A stretch of DNA of 7,952 nt, from the NCBI GenBank assembly GCA_030641505.1, contig DAOWHI010000091.1:1-7952 (forward strand), read 5' to 3'. Under the pieces are notes generated by a model. That model did no database searches. It saw only the letters and a list, made by a program, of their open reading frames with translations, and was not told where the DNA came from. A program made the translations under genes and the position numbers. Shown here in pieces: positions 1 to 5,685 of this stretch; the stretch's first letter is position 1; each line of letters starts with the position of its first letter. Source of the stretch: Gemmatimonadota bacterium. Lineage in GTDB: Bacteria > Gemmatimonadota > Gemmatimonadetes > JACCXV01 > JAHWKZ01.

Positions 1-124
1 CGCGACGCGGAGTGTCTCGACACGTAGCCCTTCGTAGGAAGCGCTGCTACAGCCTTTCGCGCTCGAGCCGGGCGTCGCCCACCTTGACCCACAAGCGGAG
101 AACCGGTCGCCGCATTCTGGGTAA
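1..124. other. Flank downstream of deoC, no supported gene
   Basis: This stretch follows the deoC stop on the minus strand and reaches the window edge. Minus-strand ATG (115-113) opens only 22 codons before a stop at 49-47. A second minus-strand frame from a GTG at 92-90 stays open to the edge, but its product is Arg/Ala-rich and unlike any family I recognise. There is no good ribosome binding site and no hairpin followed by a T run. The next gene of the operon, if there is one, probably starts outside the window. Confidence 0.5.
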
Positions 125-1099
125 CTACCCCAGCTTGTGAATCGTTGCTCGGGGGGCGGGTATCACGGTCGCTCGGACGTCGCTGTTGCCCGAACCCAAC
201 GGCTCCGCTGCTTCCCCGTCGTACGACCGCTTGGACCCGGCACCGTTTCCGCGGACGATCTTGACGCCGGCACTGGCTCCGATCCTCGTCGCGCCGGCCT
301 GGATCATCTTGAGTGCGGTCGGCTGGTCTCCCACGCCCCCCGACGCCTTAACGCCGAGCTCGGCACCGACGACGCGGTGCATGAGCCCGATGTCGGCTTC
401 GGTCGCGCCACCGGGGCCGAAGCCGGTTGAGGTCTTGACAAAGTGGGCTCCACCGGCCTGTGCGAGGACGCACGCCTTCACCTTCTCCTCGTCGGTCAAA
501 TGAGCGGCCTCGATGATCACCTTGACCTTGGCTCTCCCCTTGGCCGCCTCGACCACGCCACGGATGTCTCTTTCAACGTCGGTGTAGGCACCCGACCGGA
601 GCGCACCGACGTTGATCACCATGTCGAGCTCGGCGGCGCCGTCTTCGAGCGCGCGGATCGCCTCGTACGCCTTAGTCTCGGATCGGTTGGCGCCCAACGG
701 AAAGCCGATCACCGTACACACTCGGACCGGTGTGGCTGCCAACCTTTTGGCGGCCAACGCCACCCACCACGGGTTGATGCACACGGTGGCAAAACAGAAC
801 TCCACCGCCTCGTCGCAGAGGGCCTCGATCTCTTGCCGACTCGCTGTCGGCGACAGCAGCGTGTGGTCGATCATCCGGGCCAGAACGTTGTCACACGCAT
901 CGACGCCAGGCCCGGCGGTGAACCGGTCCGCACCGCACGCCGCCAGCCGGCGCACCTTGTCGGAACAGTGGGCTACGCAGTGCGCGCCGTCACAGCGATC
1001 GCAGGCGCTGGGCGCATAGGAAGTCCCGCTCGCGAGCTGAGCCCTAAGCTCGGCCGCGATCAGGTCAGCCAACAGATCGATGTGCGGCCCGACCGTCAC
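125..1099 (-). CDS. deoC: DeoC-type class I aldolase with Cys-rich N-terminal extension, microcompartment-associated
   Basis: This is a deoxyribose-phosphate aldolase family enzyme; the family cleaves 2-deoxyribose-5-phosphate to glyceraldehyde-3-phosphate and acetaldehyde through a Schiff base. The core runs from IDHTLL (residues 77-82) to GASAGVKIV (274-282). Expected active-site residues are Asp159 in ELDMVINVGAL, Schiff-base Lys222 in FVKTSTGFGPGGAT and Lys251 in GVKASGGV. At 324 residues it is about 100 longer than ordinary DeoC. Residues 5-24 form a predicted amphipathic helix (IDLLADLIAAELRAQLA) resembling microcompartment encapsulation peptides. Cysteines 33, 36, 41, 45 and 55 follow, a possible metal or Fe-S site. 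About 42 unrecognised residues trail the core. The GTG start is chosen because it overlaps the upstream eutN stop as GTGA; the next Met (76) would drop the whole extension. Substrate and encapsulation are inferred from context; family membership is certain. Confidence 0.93.
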   Translation of the reverse strand: MTVGPHIDLLADLIAAELRAQLASGTSYAPSACDRCDGAHCVAHCSDKVRRLAACGADRFTAGPGVDACDNVLARMIDHTLLSPTASRQEIEALCDEAVEFCFATVCINPWWVALAAKRLAATPVRVCTVIGFPLGANRSETKAYEAIRALEDGAAELDMVINVGALRSGAYTDVERDIRGVVEAAKGRAKVKVIIEAAHLTDEEKVKACVLAQAGGAHFVKTSTGFGPGGATEADIGLMHRVVGAELGVKASGGVGDQPTALKMIQAGATRIGASAGVKIVRGNGAGSKRSYDGEAAEPLGSGNSDVRATVIPAPRATIHKLG

Positions 1100-1386
1100 T
1101 CTTGCCCCGTGGTTTGATTCAGAAAGTCGACCCGATCCACCACACCAATAATCAGGTTCTGGAGCGGGACCCGTTCGCGACCCGTGACCTGTCGAGCACC
1201 GGTCCCCTCACGAGAGACGAGCACCTTGTCTCCGATGCCGGCGTCGACCCGGTCGACGGCGATCATCTCTTCGCCCTCGTCGCGGCCGTCGATCGCCAAC
1301 GGTTGAACGACCAGCAGTTTGTAATCCGCCAATTCGGGATCCTTGTAGGTGGACGTGACGGTCCCGGTCACCCGCGCCAGGATCAT
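1096..1386 (-). CDS. eutN: EutN/CcmL-type microcompartment vertex protein (BMC-P), second copy
   Basis: A 96-residue EutN/CcmL/PduN family protein. Members form pentamers that cap the vertices of polyhedral bacterial microcompartment shells. The sequence is close to the family pattern throughout: MILARVTGTVTSTYKDP at the N terminus, then YKLLVVQPL, MIAVDRVDAGIGDKVLV, and IIGVVDRVDF near the end. The ATG at 1386 is chosen over a longer reading from 1491 because it gives exactly the family N terminus and overlaps the upstream eutN stop by 4 bases (ATGA). Its own stop overlaps the deoC GTG by 4 bases, so translation of all three genes is probably coupled. The family call is secure. Which microcompartment type it belongs to is inferred from the deoC neighbour. 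Confidence 0.93.
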   Translation of the reverse strand: MILARVTGTVTSTYKDPELADYKLLVVQPLAIDGRDEGEEMIAVDRVDAGIGDKVLVSREGTGARQVTGRERVPLQNLIIGVVDRVDFLNQTTGQE

Positions 1387-1649
1387 CGCCGGTCCACCGA
1401 GTCGATCTTGCCGACGACTGCCGCATCCACTGCGCAGAACGGATCCCTCAACGGCAGCGATGCTTCGCGGCTGGTGACATAATAAACCCACTCATCGTCT
1501 CCGTAGGAGCCGGTGTCGACCGCCACCAGCGGTTTGCCTGAGGGCTGCCCCTCGGCGTCGGTGGGCTCGATCCACAGCAGCCGGTACCCGACCAGGGGAT
1601 CGATCTTGCGGGTGCTCACCACCCGGCCGATCACGCGCGCGAAGTGCAT
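1383..1649 (-). CDS. EutN/CcmL-type microcompartment vertex protein (BMC-P), first copy, divergent
   Basis: An 88-residue EutN/CcmL family protein and the first gene of the visible minus-strand operon. The family pattern shows in MHFARVIGRVVSTRK, GYRLLWIEP, KPLVAVDTGSYGDDEWVYYV and AAVVGKIDSVD. It differs clearly from the neighbouring copy: SREASLPLRDPFCAVDAA replaces the more usual GTGARQ-type segment. It is therefore a distinct paralogue and not a recent duplicate. Microcompartment loci with several BMC-P genes are known, and different pentamers may occupy different vertices. The ATG at 1649 is chosen because it gives the standard N terminus; the reading frame could extend upstream to 1769, but that part has no family similarity. 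Its stop overlaps the next ATG by 4 bases. Confidence 0.9.
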   Translation of the reverse strand: MHFARVIGRVVSTRKIDPLVGYRLLWIEPTDAEGQPSGKPLVAVDTGSYGDDEWVYYVTSREASLPLRDPFCAVDAAVVGKIDSVDRR

Positions 1650-1658
1650 GGCCCGGAG

Positions 1659-1685
1659 AGTATCCTCACCATCGGGCGCCGTCAA
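1659..1685 (-). promoter_or_regulatory. Candidate sigma-70-like promoter for the eutN-eutN-deoC operon
   Basis: On the minus strand, TTGACG (1685-1680, five of six to the -35 consensus) is followed after 15 bases by GATACT (1664-1659, four of six to the -10 consensus). The spacer is short. Initiation would fall a few bases before the ATG at 1649, giving an almost leaderless message; only a weak GAGG lies further upstream. It was found by eye, so treat it as a hypothesis. Confidence 0.28.
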
Positions 1686-1746
1686 CTGCCAAAATGACGC
1701 ACTGGCGCGCGGCACATGGCTTGCACTAGAGGGAGTGGATATCTGC

Positions 1747-1767
1747 AGCCCGGCGGGGCTCCCCGCC
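1747..1767 (+). promoter_or_regulatory. Two mutually exclusive hairpins in the probable dnaK leader
   Basis: Two stems share bases here. AGCCC (1747-1751) can pair with GGGCT (1756-1760). Alternatively GGCGGG (1752-1757) can pair with CCCGCC (1762-1767) around a GCTC loop. The run AAAAA follows at 1768, so on the plus strand this is not an intrinsic terminator. The element lies about 50 bases before the dnaK start, in what is probably its untranslated leader. It could be a regulatory switch or a chance effect of GC-rich sequence. Confidence 0.35.
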
Positions 1768-1815
1768 AAAAACGCAGTCTAGGCAGGCCATCTTCGATCG
1801 AATGAGAGGAAAGCT

Positions 1816-3729
1816 ATGAGTAAGGTTATTGGAATCGACCTGGGCACGACCAACTCCGTCGTCGCGGTGATGGAGGGCGGCGACCCGGTCGTCATCCCAA
1901 ACGCCGAGGGCTCGCGGACAACCCCGTCGGTGGTCGCTTTCACGAAGGACGGCGAGCGGCTCGTCGGACAGATCGCCAAGCGCCAAGCGATCACCAACCC
2001 CCAGAACACCATCTTCTCGATTAAGAGATTCATGGGTCGCCACCACGACGAAGTGGACGATGAGCGCAGGCAGATGCCGTACGAAATCGCAGGCGGCGAC
2101 AACGGCCAAGTGCAAGTGAAGGTGCTGGACAACACGTACAGCCCACCCGAGATCTCGGCAATGGTGCTCCAAAAGATGCGGCAGACGGCCGAGGACTACC
2201 TCGGCCAGAAAGTGGATCGCGCAGTCGTCACCGTGCCGGCTTATTTCAACGACAGTCAGCGGCAGGCAACAAAGGACGCCGGCAAGATCGCCGGCCTCGA
2301 AGTGCTCAGAATCATCAACGAGCCGACCGCGGCATCGCTGGCTTACGGGCTGGAGAACAAAGAGGACCAGCAAATCGCCGTTTATGATCTCGGCGGCGGG
2401 ACTTTCGATATCTCGATCCTCGAGATCGGCGACGGTGTGTTCGAGGTCAAGGCTACAAATGGCGACACGCACCTGGGTGGAGACGACTTCGATCAGCGGA
2501 TCATCGATTGGATCACGGACGAGTACAAAAAGCAAGAGGGACTGGACCTCAAGGCGGACCCGATGGCTCTGCAGCGCATCAAAGAGGCCGCTGAAAAGGC
2601 TAAGGTCGAGCTGTCTTCGACCCAGCAGACGGACATCAACTTGCCGTTCATCACGGCTGACCAGTCCGGACCCAAGCATCTCCATCTGACGCTGACGCGC
2701 GCCAAGCTCGAGCAACTGATCGATGATTTGATCGAGCGTAGCGTGGGCCCGTGCAAGCAGGCCATGGAGGACGCGGGGATGAAACCCGGCGATATCGACG
2801 AAGTCATCCTGGTGGGCGGTTCGACACGCATCCCGAAAGTTCAGGAAACGGTCAAGGAGCTGTTCGACCGAGAGCCACACAAGGGCGTCAACCCGGATGA
2901 AGTGGTGGCCGTCGGAGCGGCGATTCAAGGCGGAGTGCTCGCCGGCGACGTCAAGGACGTGTTGCTGCTTGACGTGACACCGCTATCGCTGGGGATCGAA
3001 ACGTTGGGCGGAGTCATGACCACGCTGATCTCGCGCAACACGACCATTCCGACCAAGAAGGCGGAGATCTTCTCGACCGCCGAGAACAACCAGACCACGG
3101 TCGAAATCCACGTTCTACAGGGCGAGCGCGACATGGCCGGCGACAACAAGACGATCGGTCGCTTCCAGCTGACCGGCATGCCGCCTGCTGCCCGAGGGGT
3201 CCCGCAAGTCGAGGTCACGTTTGACATCGACGCCAACGGCATCCTCCACGTTTCGGCGCAGGACAAGGCGACCGGCAAGGAACAGAAGATCCGGATCGAG
3301 GCCTCGAGCGGTTTGGAGGAGAACGAGATCGAGCAGATGATCAAGGACGCCGAGTCGCACGCCGCCGGCGACCGCGAGCGACGCGAGAAGGTCGAGATTC
3401 GCAATCAGGCCGATTCGCTCATCTACCAGACCGAGAAGAGCCTAGCGGACCTCGGAGACAAGGTCTCCGCCGACCAGCGGGCCCGGGTAGACGCAGCCGT
3501 CGAGCGCACCCGCGAGGCGCTGAAGCACGAGGACAGCGAAGACCTCAAGTCGGCGACGCATGACTTGCAGCAATTGTGGCACTCCGTGGCCCAAGAGGCC
3601 TATCAGGCCTCGGCCAGCCCGGAGGGCGAACCGACCGACGAGCCCGCTGCCGGCGATTCGATGGGACCCGAGACTGTCGACGAAGACGTCATCGAGGCCG
3701 ACTACGAAGTCGTCGACGAGGAGAAGTAG
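1816..3729 (+). CDS. dnaK: Molecular chaperone DnaK (Hsp70)
   Basis: An ATP-dependent cytosolic chaperone that binds exposed hydrophobic peptides in a cycle driven by DnaJ and GrpE. At 637 residues it is full length. The nucleotide-binding domain (1 to about 380) shows GIDLGTTNS (6-14), NEPTAASLAYGL (168-179), DLGGGTFD (191-198) and VGGSTRIP (333-340). The interdomain linker is DVLLLDVTPLS (381-391). The beta substrate-binding domain reaches about 500, the helical lid about 600, and an acidic tail ends in EVVDEEK. The segment at about 75-90 matches the longer Gram-negative-type form. An AGAGGA ribosome site lies 5 bases before the ATG. It is divergent from the microcompartment operon with a 166-base gap. 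No grpE or dnaJ is adjacent, and I found no convincing heat-shock promoter or CIRCE operator. Confidence 0.98.
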   Translation: MSKVIGIDLGTTNSVVAVMEGGDPVVIPNAEGSRTTPSVVAFTKDGERLVGQIAKRQAITNPQNTIFSIKRFMGRHHDEVDDERRQMPYEIAGGDNGQVQVKVLDNTYSPPEISAMVLQKMRQTAEDYLGQKVDRAVVTVPAYFNDSQRQATKDAGKIAGLEVLRIINEPTAASLAYGLENKEDQQIAVYDLGGGTFDISILEIGDGVFEVKATNGDTHLGGDDFDQRIIDWITDEYKKQEGLDLKADPMALQRIKEAAEKAKVELSSTQQTDINLPFITADQSGPKHLHLTLTRAKLEQLIDDLIERSVGPCKQAMEDAGMKPGDIDEVILVGGSTRIPKVQETVKELFDREPHKGVNPDEVVAVGAAIQGGVLAGDVKDVLLLDVTPLSLGIETLGGVMTTLISRNTTIPTKKAEIFSTAENNQTTVEIHVLQGERDMAGDNKTIGRFQLTGMPPAARGVPQVEVTFDIDANGILHVSAQDKATGKEQKIRIEASSGLEENEIEQMIKDAESHAAGDRERREKVEIRNQADSLIYQTEKSLADLGDKVSADQRARVDAAVERTREALKHEDSEDLKSATHDLQQLWHSVAQEAYQASASPEGEPTDEPAAGDSMGPETVDEDVIEADYEVVDEEK

Positions 3730-3789
3730 ACTCGGCCACACAGGTTTGAACGGGCGCCCGGCCCTCGGTCGTCCCATTTGATAGCACGC

Positions 3790-3841
3790 AACCCCTCGCC
3801 ACCGGCCGGAACCCCGGCCGGTGGTTACAGTATTAGGGGTT
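3790..3841 (+). terminator. Nested inverted repeat between dnaK and htrA (terminator-like or regulatory)
   Basis: A perfect 11-base-pair stem, CCACCGGCCGG (3799-3809) with CCGGCCGGTGG (3814-3824), closes on an AACC loop. It sits inside a second perfect 7-base arm pair, AACCCCT (3790-3796) with AGGGGTT (3835-3841). The inner hairpin is strong enough to end the dnaK transcript, but TTACAGTATT follows it instead of a U run, so classical intrinsic termination is doubtful. The outer arms suggest a larger fold or a protein-binding site controlling htrA. The pairing itself is certain; the role is not. Confidence 0.5.
3808..3835 (+). promoter_or_regulatory. Possible ECF/sigma-E-like promoter of htrA
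   Basis: GGAACC (3808-3813), the typical -35 motif of many extracytoplasmic-function sigma factors, spans the loop of the hairpin upstream of htrA. A GTATTA element (3830-3835) follows after 16 bases and only loosely resembles the sigma-E -10. Initiation near 3842 would give a leader of about 60 bases. htrA/degP genes are classical envelope-stress targets, which makes the match plausible, but the -10 is weak. Confidence 0.25.
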
Positions 3842-3900
3842 AGGACCTGCTGCTCACTTGCAGCCGGCGTGAGATTCCCGATCTTGGAGGTACAAATCCG

Positions 3901-5436
3901 ATGCACCCGATCAAGAGCAAGCTGACCGCTTTACTGGTGGGTGTGGCCAGCCTGGGGCTCGGCATCCTGTTCGCCTCGACCCTCAACTGGACCCCGACTT
4001 CCCAGGCGACCCAGACCACCGAATCATTATCTACCGGTCACGCCTCACTCCGCTCGTTGAGCAACTCGTTTACCGAGATCGCTGACGAGGTTACCCCGGC
4101 GGTCGTTTACGTCACCGGCCAACGACTTGTCCCGCGTGGTGATCCGCCGTTCGATTTCGGTCCATTCGAGGACTTTTTCGAGCGCAATCCTCACCCGGAG
4201 AATGATCAACCGCCACTGAGGCGCCCTAGCGGGGGCTCAGGCGTCATCGTTCGGCCCGATGGGTACATCGTCACCAACAATCACGTGGTCGAGAATATGG
4301 AAGGACTCCAGGTCATCCTGAATGACCAGCGGACGTTTGACGCCAAGGTCGTGGGGCGAGATCCATCCACCGATGTTGCGGTTCTCAGGATTGACGCTTC
4401 TGATCTACCGACGGTGCAGTTGGCCGCCGATGGCGACGTCCAGGTGGGCGAATGGGTACTCGCGCTCGGCAACCCGCTTGGGCTCCAGTTCACGATGACG
4501 GCTGGAATCGTGAGCGCCATTGGCCGAGCCAATCTGAACATCATCAACCGTGGCGAGAACCCTTATGCGATCGAGGATTTCATCCAGACCGACGCCGCGA
4601 TCAACCCGGGTAACTCGGGTGGGCCGCTAGTCAACATCGACGGCCAAGTAATCGGCATCAATACCGCGATCGCGTCGCAGACCGGACGCTACATGGGCTA
4701 CGGGTTCGCGATTCCGATCACGATCGTGCGCAACGTTACGGAACAGCTGATCGAAACTGGCTCCGTCAAGCGCGCGGTCCTCGGTGTCTCGATCCAGGCG
4801 GTAACCCCACTCGACCAAGAGGCGTTGGGGTTGCCGACGGCCAGCGGCGTATTGATCGCGGACTTCGACTCGCGGGTCGAAGACAACCCGGCCCGCAAAG
4901 CAGGCGTGAAACCTCGAGATGTCGTGCTCGCAGTCGACGGCCACAAGGTGTCGACCCCCAGTCAGCTACAGCAGCAAATAGCGTTCCACAAGCCTGGCGA
5001 GGAGGTCGAACTCGTCGTCTGGCGTGAGGGTCGAGAGCGGACGATCGACGTGGCGCTGGGAGAGCGACCGGCTCCTCCCGATTCCGTCACCCAGTTCGTC
5101 AGCGGTGATCAAAACGAGCTCGAGTCGGCACTCGGCATGGAGGTCCAGGATTTATCGAGCGGAGTGCGCAGCAATCTGGCCGAGCGGGGTCGAATCGGCG
5201 CCGCTGAGATTCCTGAAGGAGTGGCTGTTCGTTCCGTCGAACCGTCCGGCCCAGCCGCAGACGCCCGTATCCCAGCCAACTCTGTGATCACACAGGTCGG
5301 CGATCATCGAGTCCGAAACGTGGAGGAGTACAGGCAGGCGGTCGAGGATCTCCAACCTGGCTCGGTGGTTTATTTCAGGATCTTCCGACCCGGCGGTTCG
5401 GGGCAGGAGTTCCGGGCACTACGCATTCCGCGCTAG
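3901..5436 (+). CDS. htrA: HtrA/DegP/DegQ-family periplasmic serine protease with two PDZ domains
   Basis: An envelope protease/chaperone that degrades or refolds misfolded exported proteins. The 511 residues begin with Lys5/Lys7 and a hydrophobic stretch (8-28), which is either a signal peptide or a membrane anchor; no clear cleavage site shows. The trypsin-like domain spans about 55-285, with triad His128 in TNNHVV, Asp158 in DPSTDVAVL and Ser239 in PGNSGGPL. A Phe/Pro-rich segment (about 82-95) sits where the regulatory LA loop of DegP lies. PDZ1 covers about 290-385 and PDZ2 about 405-508. A strong GGAGGT (3886-3891) lies 9 bases before the ATG. It follows dnaK after a 171-base gap containing a strong inverted repeat, so it probably has its own promoter. 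DegP versus DegQ cannot be separated here. Confidence 0.96.
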   Translation: MHPIKSKLTALLVGVASLGLGILFASTLNWTPTSQATQTTESLSTGHASLRSLSNSFTEIADEVTPAVVYVTGQRLVPRGDPPFDFGPFEDFFERNPHPENDQPPLRRPSGGSGVIVRPDGYIVTNNHVVENMEGLQVILNDQRTFDAKVVGRDPSTDVAVLRIDASDLPTVQLAADGDVQVGEWVLALGNPLGLQFTMTAGIVSAIGRANLNIINRGENPYAIEDFIQTDAAINPGNSGGPLVNIDGQVIGINTAIASQTGRYMGYGFAIPITIVRNVTEQLIETGSVKRAVLGVSIQAVTPLDQEALGLPTASGVLIADFDSRVEDNPARKAGVKPRDVVLAVDGHKVSTPSQLQQQIAFHKPGEEVELVVWREGRERTIDVALGERPAPPDSVTQFVSGDQNELESALGMEVQDLSSGVRSNLAERGRIGAAEIPEGVAVRSVEPSGPAADARIPANSVITQVGDHRVRNVEEYRQAVEDLQPGSVVYFRIFRPGGSGQEFRALRIPR

Positions 5437-5451
5437 CGCCACCAGGCTGAC

Positions 5452-5486
5452 GCCCCGCTCGCTGATCGCCACTCAACGGGCGGGGC
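5452..5486 (+). terminator. Weak terminator-like hairpin after htrA
   Basis: GCCCCGC (5452-5458) is complementary to GCGGGGC (5480-5486) across a 21-base loop, starting 15 bases after the htrA stop. The nearest T-rich stretch (about 5513-5527) begins some 26 bases later, too far for a classical intrinsic terminator. The rest of the htrA-tRNA gap, to 5589, holds no other motif I can support, and no clear tRNA promoter. Confidence 0.3.
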
Positions 5487-5589
5487 CGACTGCCACTCCT
5501 TCACCTCCCCTCGATTTCGTTACTTTTCCCCTCGTGGCTGCGCCGGCTTGGTGGAGTCTTCGCTTGGCGCCGCAAACGACGTTGGTGAC

Positions 5590-5674
5590 GCGAGAGTGGT
5601 GGAACTGGTAGACACGCAAGCCTTAGGAGCTTGTGGCTTCGGCCGTGGGGGTTCGAATCCCTCCTCTCGCACCA
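5590..5674 (+). tRNA. tRNA-Leu (anticodon UAG), CCA encoded
   Basis: A class II tRNA. The acceptor stem is GCGAGAG (5590-5596) with CTCTCGC (5664-5670), followed by discriminator A and an encoded CCA (5672-5674). The anticodon stem CAAGC/GCTTG encloses loop CTTAGGA (5622-5628), placing the anticodon TAG at 5624-5626, which reads CUA and related leucine codons. A long variable arm GGC-TTCG-GCC (5635-5644) is typical of leucine tRNAs. The T arm has loop TTCGAAT (5652-5658). The D region contains AACTGGTAGACAC, also usual for tRNA-Leu. It lies 11 bases upstream of tig on the same strand. Confidence 0.97.
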
Positions 5675-5685
5675 TCTGAGAAGCG

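Noticed and set aside
47..115. 22-codon minus-strand frame after deoC
   Set aside because: Too short, no ribosome binding site, and no resemblance to a known small protein.
443..1117. 224-residue open frame on the plus strand opposite deoC
   Set aside because: It is antisense to a clearly conserved aldolase, matches no family, and is explained by GC-rich codon bias in deoC.
1724..1737. CACT...AGTG arms resembling a CIRCE operator before dnaK
   Set aside because: Only 4-base arms and a 6-base spacer, without the conserved TTAGCACTC/GAGTGCTAA pattern.
1720..1745. CTTGCAC with a downstream GGATATCTG as a heat-shock or sigma-70 promoter for dnaK
   Set aside because: The spacing is too short and the -10 does not fit either consensus well enough to list.
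1726..2928. 400-residue open frame on the minus strand across dnaK
   Set aside because: A long antisense frame is common opposite GC-rich dnaK genes. The plus-strand DnaK is complete and conserved, and the antisense product shows no recognisable domain.
3751..3764. GC palindrome CGGGCGCCCG just after dnaK
   Set aside because: A short GC palindrome with no loop or T run; expected by chance in sequence of this composition.
3442..3906. 154-residue minus-strand frame across the dnaK end and the intergenic hairpin
   Set aside because: It is antisense to the DnaK lid and tail, with no family features, and crosses the inverted repeat.
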